From contig SXRM01000235.1 of assembly GCA_005792545.1 (NCBI GenBank), forward strand, positions 1 to 34,077: DNA of 34,077 bases, written 5' to 3'. Below, piece after piece: positions 1-8,800 of this stretch (position 1 is the stretch's first letter; each line of letters opens with the position of its first letter). The notes beneath the pieces are model-generated. The model was not told the DNA's origin. It ran no database searches and saw nothing but the letters and a program-made list of their open reading frames with translations. Source of the DNA: Pseudomonadota bacterium (lineage in GTDB: Bacteria > Myxococcota_A > UBA9042). The translations under genes and the position numbers were made by a program.

Positions 1-2
1 GG

Positions 3-104
3 CTGCGTTGTGCATGGGCGTCGGATACCTGGGATGAAAGTTTCCGCCAGGCGGTCGATGCGCCGCCAAGGCCGCTAGCCAATGGCTTGAAATTACAAAC
101 CTAA
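3..104 (+). CDS. C-terminal tail of a possible upstream gene (partial)
   Basis: An open frame enters from the left edge and runs 33 codons to TAA at 102-104. The visible tail reads LRCAWASDTWDESFRQAV followed by a Pro-rich end. Its composition is plausible for protein, and the other two plus-strand frames stop earlier or look unnatural. I do not recognise a family. With so little sequence this could also be non-coding. The stop is followed by an A-rich stretch (101-110) and then by the next plus-strand gene. Confidence 0.35.
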   Translation: MRCAWASDTWDESFRQAVDAPPRPLANGLKLQT

Positions 105-225
105 AAAAGAATGGGCGCTCGGGTTTGGATTTGCGCCCCGATGAAGGCGTGTGGTCAACTGGAACACCGGTCAAAGCGTGTTACACTCGGCGCTCGGTCT
201 GCCCTCCGACCTGCGACGATCTCTA

Positions 226-1773
226 ATGCCGACTTTTCTGCCAGCCGGTGCGCCTTCAGGTGCGTTTTCGGTCCTGTACCGAGACAAGGCCGACCGACTG
301 CAAGCGCTGCTTGAGATCGCCAAGGCGCTCAAGGAAGAGCGTGAACTAGACCGCTTGTTGCAGCGCATCGTGTCGGAGGCGGCGCGCGTGGTCGACGCCG
401 ATCGTGGAACATTGTTCCTGGTCGACCTGGACTCCGGGGCATTATGGAGCAAGATTGCCCAAGGCATCGGCGGTGAGATTCGCATCCCGAAAGGTACGGG
501 TATCGCCGGTCTGGTGGCTGAGACGGGTCAGGTCGTCAATCTCGACGACGCCTATGGAGACGCGCGCTTCAACCCAGCCGTGGACCGCTCGACTGGCTAT
601 CACACCAGGACGCTGCTGTGCGTGCCCATGTACAACAGCCGCGGCGACGTGGTCGGCGTGTTGCAGTTGCTCAACAAGCGCGACGGCGTCTTTGACCACG
701 ACGACGAAGAGCTGCTGCTGGCCCTGGGTGGCCAGGCGGCGTCGGCGGTCGAAAACGCCCTGCTGCACGACGAAATCACCCGCCTCTTCGAAGGCTTCGT
801 GCAGGCTTCGGTAGTTGCCATCGAGGCCCGCGATCCGACCACCGCCGGTCATAGTGAGCGGGTCGCCAAGCTGACGCTGGGCATCGCCGACGCGCTCGAG
901 ATCCACGGCACTGCGCGGTGGAGCGGCCTCATCTTCTCGTCGGCGCAGCGCATGGAACTGCGCTACGCGGCGCTTCTGCACGATTTCGGCAAAGTAGGTG
1001 TGCGCGAAGACGTACTGATCAAGGCCAACAAGCTCTACCCCATGCAGCTCGAGCTGGTGCGGATGCGGTTTGCCCTGGCCAAGAAGTCGCTGGAAGTCGA
1101 GCACTTGCGCCACTGCGTGGCGTTGTTGCGGGCGGGCGCGGCCCACGAGCGGGTTGCCGATCTCGATGCGGAGTTTGCCAGCAAGATCGCGGAGATCGAC
1201 GCAGTGCTCGCCATAGCAGAGGCTGCCAATCACCCGACAGTGCTGCCGGCGGGCAGCTTCGAGGCGCTGCAACGTGGCGCGGCGCTGCGTTTCTCCGTGA
1301 TCAACGGCCAGACCATGCCACTACTGACCGCGCCGGAAATCGAACTGCTGTCGATTCCGCGCGGTACGCTGTCCGCCGCCGAGCGACGCGAAGTCGAGAG
1401 CCACGTCAGCCATACGTTCCGGTTCCTGTCGCAGATCCCGTGGTCGCGCGGGTTGCGTCGCGTTCCAGAAATCGCCCACGGTCACCACGAGCAGCTCAAC
1501 GGCAGCGGCTATCCGCAGGGGCTGCCGGCGACGGACATCGGCGTCGAAGCGCGCATGATGGCGGTCGCCGATATCTACGACGCGCTGACGGCCTCGGATC
1601 GGCCATACAAGAAAGCGATTCCGCACACCAACGCCCTGCGCATTCTGGAGGACGAGGCGGAACGCGGCTCCCTGGATTTGGAGCTCGTCCACCTGTTTCG
1701 CGCTGGGCGGGTGGCCGAGCGCGTCATGGGCGACAAGTTCACCGACTCCAGGCGCATCTCGGGCGTTTTCTGA
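226..1773 (+). CDS. GAF domain / HD-GYP domain protein (putative cyclic-di-GMP phosphodiesterase)
   Basis: A cytoplasmic signalling protein. An N-terminal GAF sensor domain (about residues 25-180, with DADRGTLFLVD and the CVPMYN segment) is followed by an HD-GYP phosphohydrolase domain. The HD-GYP hallmarks are all present: TAGHSERV, LLHDFGKVG (the HD pair), HGHHEQLNGSGYPQGL (HHE and GYP) and ADIYDALTASDRPYK. HD-GYP enzymes hydrolyse cyclic di-GMP, so this is probably a phosphodiesterase. About 100 extra residues, largely helical, separate the HD and GYP parts; I recall this insertion from deltaproteobacterial homologues. I chose ATG 226 (515 aa). An in-frame GTG at 151 would add 25 residues that are not part of the GAF fold. 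Neither start has a strong Shine-Dalgarno. No cognate cyclase or receptor gene is adjacent. No membrane segment is seen. Confidence 0.9.
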   Translation: MPTFLPAGAPSGAFSVLYRDKADRLQALLEIAKALKEERELDRLLQRIVSEAARVVDADRGTLFLVDLDSGALWSKIAQGIGGEIRIPKGTGIAGLVAETGQVVNLDDAYGDARFNPAVDRSTGYHTRTLLCVPMYNSRGDVVGVLQLLNKRDGVFDHDDEELLLALGGQAASAVENALLHDEITRLFEGFVQASVVAIEARDPTTAGHSERVAKLTLGIADALEIHGTARWSGLIFSSAQRMELRYAALLHDFGKVGVREDVLIKANKLYPMQLELVRMRFALAKKSLEVEHLRHCVALLRAGAAHERVADLDAEFASKIAEIDAVLAIAEAANHPTVLPAGSFEALQRGAALRFSVINGQTMPLLTAPEIELLSIPRGTLSAAERREVESHVSHTFRFLSQIPWSRGLRRVPEIAHGHHEQLNGSGYPQGLPATDIGVEARMMAVADIYDALTASDRPYKKAIPHTNALRILEDEAERGSLDLELVHLFRAGRVAERVMGDKFTDSRRISGVF

Positions 1774-1814
1774 TCGCGCGCTCAACGCTATCCGCGTCGG
1801 TAGGTGGCGCGATC
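1772..1814 (+). terminator. Stem-loop after the HD-GYP gene, possible terminator
   Basis: A perfect 8-bp inverted repeat, GATCGCGC (1772-1779) and GCGCGATC (1807-1814), begins inside the stop codon of the HD-GYP gene. The loop is 27 bases and no clear U-tract follows (CTGTAAGTTTATG), so it is not a classical intrinsic terminator. It may end transcription or protect the 3' end. The rest of the 1774-1982 gap shows no other structure I can support. Confidence 0.3.
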
Positions 1815-1982
1815 CTGTAAGTTTATGTGAAATCTGAAATTCCGTTCCCGCACTGGGCGCCGCCGTGCGAGTCCGATTCGTGGGGTGCCGAGACCCCATC
1901 GACGATTCGACCTTGCCGGGCCGCCTGCGCCTGTGTACCGTGGCCGTAACGCCCGTGGTGGCGTCGCTGCGGTCTTGTGCCC

Positions 1983-3857
1983 ATGGTTCGGCTTCTTCGC
2001 AATGCAGTGGCGTGTGCGCTGGCCGCGCTGTCGGTGACCGCATGCGTCGGCGGCGACGCCGGTGGCGGTGCTGGCGCCGGCACATTCAACCTGCCGTCCA
2101 ACGCCGGCAATACTGGCAATGGTGGCGGCGGTTTGCCGAATTTGGGCAGCGTCGACATCAAAGGCGCCGACGGCCTCGACTCCAATGATGGCGGCGGCAG
2201 CGGTGAGTCTGGCGATAGCAAAGCGACCAACTTGGACGGCGGCGCAAGTGGCGGCGCGGAAGTGGCCGCAAAGCCAGACACCAGCGGCCTGCCCAAGACC
2301 GACAACGACAATGACGGCGTGACACCGGCGGACGGTGACTGCGACGACACCGACAAGGCCATTTTTCCGGGCGCAACCGAGTGGTGCAACGACAAAGACG
2401 ACGACTGCAACGGCATGATCGACGACTTTGACGGCGACAAGGACGGCTTTGCCAAGTGTCCGGGCGCTGGCCAAGACTGTGACGACGACGATCCCGCCAT
2501 CTACCCTGGTGCGAAGTCGACGTGCGCACCCGGCAAGGACGGCGACTGCGACGGCATCCCGGACCTGGAAGTCGACAACGACGGCGACGGTCATCCCGTT
2601 TGCGGGGATTGCGACGACAACGATCCCGCGGTCCACCCAGGTGCCACGCCGGACTGCAATAGCAAGAAAGACAAGAACTGCGACGGCACGCCCGACAACC
2701 AGAGCGACAAAGACAAGGACGGCGACCCCAGTTGCTCCGACTGCAACGACAACGACCCCAAGGTCTACAAAGCAGCGCTGGAGGTCTGCGACAAAGTGGA
2801 CCAGGACTGCAACGGCCTTGTCGACGATCTGGACTACGACGGCGACGGCTTCTCGGCCTGCACGGACGACTGCAACGACAAGGACATCACCATCAATCCC
2901 GGCGCCGGCCGCAACTGCAAGAACAATAAGGACAACGACTGCAACGGCAAGATCGATGCGCAGGAAGATGGCGACAAAGACGGCTTTGTCGGCTGCCAGG
3001 ATTGCAACGACTACAACCCGATGACCAATCCCGGGTCGATCGAGATGCCGGGCGACAGCTTGGACAACGACTGCGACGGCGTGACCGACGAGTTGGGCGA
3101 CACTTGCGACAAGGCGGGGCTCAACGCGGCCAACGCCACCGACTTCGCCAATGCCATCGACCTGTGCATCGGGATGCAGCAGAGCACGTTCGTCACGGTC
3201 GCCAGCCCCAATGCCAAGGCCATCAAGCAAGCGTATGGCGCACCCAAGCCCATCAAGGGGCCGAACATGGTGGCGATGTCGTCGGGCGTCGCGGCGGCCG
3301 TGGGTCAGCCGGGCTACGCAGTGCCGCAAAGTGGCACGGCCTTCTCGAATTCGGCGCCGTACCCGCCGGTCAGTTGCAAGAATTCAGGCTCTGTCTATGA
3401 CTTTACGGAGTGGAAGCTCACGCTCAAGGTGCCCGGCAACGCCCAGGCGTTTGCCTTTGATTTCAACTTCATGAGTTCGGAATACCCGGAGTGGGTGGGC
3501 ACGCAGTTCAACGACAAGTTTCTGGCGATCTTGGATTCCAAGGGCTTCAAGGGCAATGTCAGTTTTGATAACAAGGGCAACTGCATCAGCATCAACAACG
3601 CATTGTTTGATGTGTGCCCCGGTTGTCCGCTCGGCGCTGCGATGCTACAGGGTACCGGCTACGAATCGAATGGCGGCGGCACTGGCTGGCTGACCACGAC
3701 CGCACCGGTCGCGCCGGGCGAGACGATCACCTTGCGTTTCATCATCTTCGACGAAGGCGACCACATCCTCGACTCGGCCGTGCTCATCGACAACTTCCGC
3801 TGGCTGGCCAAGTCGGCGGGCAATACGCCGAGTACAGTCCGACCCGGCTCAGGCTAG
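1983..3857 (+). CDS. MopE-type repeat lipoprotein with choice-of-anchor-L-like C-terminal domain
   Basis: Secreted lipoprotein of 624 residues. I chose ATG 1983 over GTG 1977 because it starts directly at a lipoprotein signal, MVRLLRNAVACALAALSVTAC, with lipobox SVTAC. A low-complexity Gly/Ala/Asp linker follows. About six MopE-type repeats come next (residues ~112-365), each pairing DGDCDD...IYPGA with WCNDKDDDCNG...DD; the Asp spacing suggests calcium or other metal binding. The C-terminal ~250 residues contain FMSSEYPEWVGTQFNDKF, GGGTGWLTTTAPVAPGETIT and FDEGDHILDSAVLIDNF, which match the choice-of-anchor L family seen in surface and adhesin proteins. It probably sits at the cell surface. 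Its 3' end overlaps the converging kce gene by 9 bases. Confidence 0.88.
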   Translation: MVRLLRNAVACALAALSVTACVGGDAGGGAGAGTFNLPSNAGNTGNGGGGLPNLGSVDIKGADGLDSNDGGGSGESGDSKATNLDGGASGGAEVAAKPDTSGLPKTDNDNDGVTPADGDCDDTDKAIFPGATEWCNDKDDDCNGMIDDFDGDKDGFAKCPGAGQDCDDDDPAIYPGAKSTCAPGKDGDCDGIPDLEVDNDGDGHPVCGDCDDNDPAVHPGATPDCNSKKDKNCDGTPDNQSDKDKDGDPSCSDCNDNDPKVYKAALEVCDKVDQDCNGLVDDLDYDGDGFSACTDDCNDKDITINPGAGRNCKNNKDNDCNGKIDAQEDGDKDGFVGCQDCNDYNPMTNPGSIEMPGDSLDNDCDGVTDELGDTCDKAGLNAANATDFANAIDLCIGMQQSTFVTVASPNAKAIKQAYGAPKPIKGPNMVAMSSGVAAAVGQPGYAVPQSGTAFSNSAPYPPVSCKNSGSVYDFTEWKLTLKVPGNAQAFAFDFNFMSSEYPEWVGTQFNDKFLAILDSKGFKGNVSFDNKGNCISINNALFDVCPGCPLGAAMLQGTGYESNGGGTGWLTTTAPVAPGETITLRFIIFDEGDHILDSAVLIDNFRWLAKSAGNTPSTVRPGSG

Positions 3858-4676
3858 TGGGCGCGACGGCAGGCGCAGAATCGCGCGCGCCTCGTCGACG
3901 GTGGCCAACTTCCTGCCAGCCTCGGCCGCGAGTTGCGCAACTGCGGCAACCAGTTCAAATGAGCCTTTGGCCAGCACGCCCTTGCTCAAATACAGGTTGT
4001 CCTCGAGTCCAACCCGGACGTGGCCGCCGACCGCGATGGCGTGACGGGCTAGCGGCAGTTCAAAGCGGCCGATGCCGGCCACTGACCAGGTGCAGTCGTC
4101 GGGTACCAGCGACCGCATGAAGTCGAGGTGGCGTTCGCTGCCGCCCATGCCACCGGCCATGCCCAGCACGAAGTCGAAATGCGCAGGCAGGGCGATTTCG
4201 CCGTCGCGCGCCAGCCGCAGCGCGGTGTCGACCATGCCGGAATCGAAACACTCGATCTCGGGCACCACGTCGAACTGACGAATGCGCCTGGCGATTTGCC
4301 GGACCAGCGGCGTCGGGTTGCTGAACACGTCGTCGCCAAAGTTGACGCTGCCCGTGGACAGCGTGGCCATGTCGGGGCGCAACTTGACTGCGTCGGCGCG
4401 CTCGTCCACGCCCATGCCTACGGCGCCGCCGGTGGAGAATTGCACCAGGATCGGGCAGCGGGCGCGAATGCTGGCCATCGTCGCTGCAAACAGGTCGGCG
4501 CGCTGACTGGGCGTGCCATCGGGCTCGCGGACGTGCAGGTGCACCATGGTGGCGCCGGCCTCAAAGCAGCGAACGGCCTCGTCGGCCAGCTCTGCCGGTG
4601 AATACGGCACGTAGGGGGACTGGTCGCGAAAGACTTCGGCGCCGCAGATGGCTGCCGTGATCATCAATGGTTGCAT
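3849..4676 (-). CDS. kce: 3-keto-5-aminohexanoate cleavage enzyme (BKACE/DUF849 family)
   Basis: Probable Kce, 275 residues, the usual family length. In lysine fermentation Kce condenses 3-keto-5-aminohexanoate with acetyl-CoA to give 3-aminobutyryl-CoA and acetoacetate. Family marks are the start MQPLMITAAICGAEV, the metal-binding VHLHVREPDG (H46, H48), the QFSTGG segment (residues 79-84), and HVRVGLEDNLYLSKG near the C-terminus with the conserved Glu. The gene lies 3 bases downstream of kal on the same strand, which supports the lysine route over other beta-keto acid substrates. BKACE enzymes vary widely in substrate, so specificity is inferred from the partner gene. No aminomutase (kamDE) or dehydrogenase (kdd) gene is in the window. 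Its stop overlaps the converging MopE gene. Confidence 0.88.
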   Translation of the reverse strand: MQPLMITAAICGAEVFRDQSPYVPYSPAELADEAVRCFEAGATMVHLHVREPDGTPSQRADLFAATMASIRARCPILVQFSTGGAVGMGVDERADAVKLRPDMATLSTGSVNFGDDVFSNPTPLVRQIARRIRQFDVVPEIECFDSGMVDTALRLARDGEIALPAHFDFVLGMAGGMGGSERHLDFMRSLVPDDCTWSVAGIGRFELPLARHAIAVGGHVRVGLEDNLYLSKGVLAKGSFELVAAVAQLAAEAGRKLATVDEARAILRLPSRPLA

Positions 4677-4679
4677 TGG

Positions 4680-5081
4680 CTAGCCCTTGGCAATGCGCTG
4701 CTTGGCTTTGGGGACGACGCAGGTGCCCGTTGCGCGGCACACGACGACCGGCTCGATCAGGACGTCCGCTGCGGAGTCACTGAGATCCGGCCGAGGCGCG
4801 ATGACCTTGCGGGCCTGGAACCGCATCTGGCGGCTCGTGCTGCCGATGGCGGTGATTTCGCCCTCCGCCTCAATGAAATCACCGGCATACACTGGCGCAA
4901 GGAACTCGACGCTCGAATAGGCGCGAAACAGCCCCTCGTCGCCGTCGTGGTGGATCAGCAGTTCGGTGGCGACATCGCCGAACAGGCCAAGCATCCGCGC
5001 GCCGTCGACAAGCCCGCCGCCGTAGTGCGCGTCGTGGCTTGACATCCGCAACCGCAGAGTCACTTTATGGTTTTGCGGCAT
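4680..5081 (-). CDS. kal: 3-aminobutyryl-CoA ammonia lyase (hotdog fold)
   Basis: Probable Kal, 133 residues, a single hotdog domain. It would remove ammonia from 3-aminobutyryl-CoA to give crotonyl-CoA, the step after Kce. The sequence shows [40 protein letters not shown] and [20 protein letters not shown], the core I associate with Kal and related CoA lyases. I chose ATG 5081 because GAGAGG sits 5 bases upstream; a longer frame to 5156 adds an unlikely Pro/Ala leader with no such site. It forms a two-gene unit with kce (3-base gap), reading away from the hypothetical gene at 5158. The 76 bases between must hold both promoters. A general hotdog thioesterase is the alternative, but the kce pairing makes Kal more likely. 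Confidence 0.85.
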   Translation of the reverse strand: MPQNHKVTLRLRMSSHDAHYGGGLVDGARMLGLFGDVATELLIHHDGDEGLFRAYSSVEFLAPVYAGDFIEAEGEITAIGSTSRQMRFQARKVIAPRPDLSDSAADVLIEPVVVCRATGTCVVPKAKQRIAKG

Positions 5082-5157
5082 GTGCACCTCTCGCGCGGCC
5101 GGTGTAGCATCGCCGGCCGGCGGCGCATCGTCGCAGGGCGGGACCGTGGACGGCAAG

Positions 5158-5808
5158 ATGTTCAGCGAATTCGTGTTCGCCGGCGCTGGACAACGCGCCG
5201 GTGGTCACGCAACAGCAGACGACGACTTGGACTTTCTCGACGACGGCGGGACGGCACCGGTGGGGACATGCCAACGCGCGCCTCTTGGCGAAAAACGGCG
5301 CGGCGAGGCCGACCGTGTGGCGACCGAGTTGGCTAGTCAGCCGCAAGTGGCGGCCGATCTGTGGCGAGCCTGGGGCGCAGACCCGCGCCTGGGCCTGGCC
5401 GATGGCGACGGCATTTGGGTACTGTGCGCTGCCGCGCTTTGTGCAGCTCAGTCCGCCGGCGGCGCTGTTGCTGGGCCGGATTGGACCGGTGGTGCGGTGG
5501 CGACCCTAGCTGCGCGCGCACTGGATGCCACCGACTCTGAACTCGCGTGGCAGGGGGTGCAACTGGCTCTGCTGGGCACGTTGGTTGGCCTGCAAGGCCC
5601 GCTCGCGGCGGCGCTCGATCGCCACCTGCCCGACTGGGATCGCGAGCGGCGTGCGGCGGTTCTGGCCTTTCTTGAGGCCCACGGCGACGGCCGCTGCGTT
5701 CGCCCGCTCGAAGCGCTGCTGGCCCGCCAAGGCTCGGCCTTGGACGACGCGCTGGCCTACAAGGCGCGGCACGTCGTGCAGGTCATTCGGCGGTCGCGGC
5801 GCAAATGA
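5158..5808 (+). CDS. Hypothetical protein with a HEAT-like helical C-terminus
   Basis: I do not recognise this 216-residue protein. The N-terminal 60 residues are acidic and low in structure ([14 protein letters not shown]). The remainder is Ala/Leu-rich and looks all-helical. The end ([37 protein letters not shown]) resembles HEAT-type repeat helices. There is no signal peptide or membrane segment. ATG 5158 is the chosen start; GTG 5146 is four codons upstream in frame and equally possible, and neither has a good ribosome site. It is divergent from kal and is followed within 5 bases by a copy of the dispersed repeat. Confidence 0.6.
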   Translation: MFSEFVFAGAGQRAGGHATADDDLDFLDDGGTAPVGTCQRAPLGEKRRGEADRVATELASQPQVAADLWRAWGADPRLGLADGDGIWVLCAAALCAAQSAGGAVAGPDWTGGAVATLAARALDATDSELAWQGVQLALLGTLVGLQGPLAAALDRHLPDWDRERRAAVLAFLEAHGDGRCVRPLEALLARQGSALDDALAYKARHVVQVIRRSRRK

Positions 5809-5812
5809 ACGG

Positions 5813-5830
5813 AGGGGGGCTTTGTTCAGA
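5813..5830 (+). repeat. Dispersed repeat copy A (G-block type)
   Basis: The sequence AGGGGGGCTTTGTTCAGA lies just after the stop at 5808 and before the converging gene that ends at 5886. It shares the 16-base GGGGGGCTTTGTTCAG exactly with copies at 17942 and 20359, and with one change at 33146. TGAAC at 5806-5810 can pair with GTTCA at 5824-5828, giving a weak stem in this copy only. Confidence 0.8.
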
Positions 5831-5885
5831 TCGATGAATTTGCGCTGAATTCGTCCGCGGAGCCGTCGGACACGCAGTAGCCGCC

Positions 5886-8800
5886 CTAGCCGCCGAAAAA
5901 CCAGGACCAGAACGACGACCATGCGCCTTTGGGGGCCGGGCTACCGGGTGGCGGGGCGCCGCACACGGTGTTGGGCATGCCGGGCGTGCCGAAGTGCGTG
6001 CCGGCGGTGCCGATCTTGGCCGTAGCGAGGCACCACGCCTCCTTGCCGTCGTTGAGCTTGGCGTCTAGTTTGTCGGCGCTCAGCTGCAGCGACTTGCCTT
6101 GCGCGACCGCGGGCCACTTGCCGACGCTGGTGTCATCGTAGGTCACGGTGTCGATGACCAGGCTGCCAAGCTTGATGGTGACCGTGTCGTCGTCGTTGCC
6201 GAGGGGGAATTTGCTCTGGGTGTAGGTCAGGATCGGCTTGTAGCCGCCGTTCTTGGTCGCATCGCTCGACGGGCCGAATACGGCAAACTCGCCCGCCTTG
6301 AGCGGCGTCGGCGTCTTGATTTCGATCGGCGTGTCGGTCGACTTGCCGGCGATGGTGACGCCGTTGAGGTCGAGGTCCTTGCCCGAGACGTTGGCGATTT
6401 CGAACCACTCGCCGATGTCGCCCGAGCCGCCGTTACCGTTGGCCATGATTTCGCTGATGACGAGGTCGCCCACGGCAATGCCACCGGGCGCCGATTCCTT
6501 CTGGCAAGCGGCGCTGCAGCCATCGCCGTCCTTGGTGTTGCTGTCGTCGCAGGTCTCCGGTGGCTCGATGGTGCCGTTGCCGCAGACCGGCATCGGCAGG
6601 TCCTGGCACAGGTTGCCCTTGCCATCGGTGTTGTCGTCGGCCTGATCCGGATTGGCGATAGTCGGGCAGTTGTCGCAGAGGTCGCCGACGCCGTCTTTGT
6701 CGGTGTCTTTCTGGTCCGGGTTCTTGACGAGCGCGCAGTTATCGACGCCGTCGAGCACGCCGTCGAGGTCGCCGTCTTTGGGACATGCGGCGTTGGCTTT
6801 GCCGGGCGTGCCCTTGTCGCCCTTGCCGAAGGTCGTGGTCGCGTAACACCACGCGGCGCCATTGTCGTTCACCTTGTCGCCGCCAACTGCCGCGGCGCTC
6901 GGATCGAGTGCCAATGCGACGCCGGAGGAGACCTTGGGCCAGCCGGTCGCGTTGTACGTGACGCTGTCGATGACCTTGTTGCCAGACTCTAACTGGACCG
7001 CGGTCGCCGACGAGTTGCCGAGCGCCGGCAGTGTCGTCAAGGCAATCGCGCCCTGCACGCCACCGTTTTGCGCCGCATCACCATTGCGCGCGACCACTGC
7101 ATACTGTCCTGGCGCTAGCGGGTATGACTTGTCCGCCGGCAGCGCCTTGAGCACCGTGCCGACTTTGACGCCAAGGCCCGCCAACTCCACGGTGGTCGTC
7201 GAGGCGTTGTAGATCTCGAACCATTCACCTAGCTCGTCCGTAGCCGAGGCCGGGTCCGGCAGCATTTCGCTGATGACGAGGTCGCCCGGCTGCAACGGCA
7301 CTTCGGCCTGGCACTGCGCATTGCAGCCGTCGCCGAACTTGGTGTTGCCATCGTCGCAGGTCTCGCCCTTTTCGATGACGCCGTTGCCGCACCCGGGGTC
7401 TTCGCACGCGTCGCCCTTGCCGTCGCCGTCGGTGTCGGCCTGGGTGGTGTTGGTCACGTCGACGCAGTTGTCGCAGGCATCGACTACGGTGTCCTGATCG
7501 GCGTCTTCTTGCTTGGCGTTGGCCTTTTCCTTGCAGTTGTCGGCCTTGTCGGGGATGCCGTCTTTGTCGTCATCGTCGCCGCCGCCGGCGCAGGAGGGGT
7601 TAGTCGCGCCGGGCGAGCCGTAGTCGCCCTTGCCATAGGTGGCCTGGCCTTTGCACCACGCGGCGGGCAGATCGTTGTCGGTAGCCGTAAGCAGCGTCGG
7701 GTCCAATGCCAGCGACTTGCCCGTAAACAGCGGCCAGCCGGGCCCGTACGCCACCTTGTCGATTTCCTTGCCGCCGGACCAGATCGACAGCGTCGCGGCC
7801 GTCGAGCTGAGGATGAGTTTGTTGTACACGTAGCTCGGCTTGGGCAGGCCGCCGTTGAGCGCGGCGTCGCTGCTGAGCGCCAGCAGCGCGTAGCCTTTGG
7901 ACGGCACTTGAATCGGCGCGCCAGCCTCAACGACGTGCTGAATCGGCGACAGCGTCCCGGTTTGCAGCACCACGCCGTTCAACTCGATGGTCGCGCTCGA
8001 CGGGTTGTACAGTTCAATCCACTCACCGACGTCGTCTTCGACAACCGCGGGGTTGTACATGATTTCGGTGATGACGAGGCTGCCGGGCTCGACGACCTTT
8101 TCCGGCTGGCACCAGGCACTGCAGCCGTCACCCGACTGCTTGTTGCCGTCGTCGCAGCCTTCGCCGGTATCGACTGCCTTGTTGCCGCAAGTGGGCACCG
8201 GGCCTTCGCAAGCGTCGCCGATGCCGTTCTTGTCGGAGTCAAACTGGGTTGCGTTCGACACGGTCGGGCAATTGTCGACGTCGTCGGGCACGCCGTCTTT
8301 GTCGGTGTCTTTCTTGCAGACGTCGTTGGCCGCGCCGGGCGTACCCTTGTCGGTGCTAGCCATCGCTTTGTTGGCTCCGCACCAGGCCTCTGCGTTGTCG
8401 TTTTTGGCGGCGTCGAGCGCGTCGGGCGACAGTGAGAGCGACACGCCGTTCAGGTTGGGCCAGCCCTTGGTGACGTCGTAAGTGACGGTGTCGATGGCGA
8501 CGCCATTGGATTCGAGCGTCACGCCATCGGTGGAGTTGGTCAGCTTGAGCGTGGTACCGTAGGCCGCCGCGAGCTTGACGCCGCCGTTCTTGGCTTCGTC
8601 GGCGAGGCTGCCGAAAAGCACGTAGGCCTTGGGGCCAACCGAGACGGCCGCGGGCACGATGAACTTGCCGGTGTCGCCGTTGCTTTTGATGACCAGGCCT
8701 TGCAGGTCAACGGGCTTGTCACCTGGGTTGTAGACTTCGACCCACTCGCCGTTGTCGTCGCTGACCGCTCCGCCGCCATACGGGTTGTACATCAGCTCGG

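Noticed and set aside
113..138. GGGCGC...GCGCCC inverted repeat as an intrinsic terminator
   Set aside because: The T-tract lies on the minus-strand side, so it would end a leftward transcript, but no minus-strand gene is seen upstream of it here; stem is only 6 bp.
2290..3090. Repeated GACGACGA-type DNA as a possible non-coding repeat
   Set aside because: It encodes the MopE-type Asp/Cys repeats in a single open frame.
1788..3329. A long minus-strand open frame (513 codons) opposite the MopE gene
   Set aside because: It is antisense to Asp-rich codons, giving a Val-rich translation with no domain; the plus-strand gene has a lipobox and known repeats.
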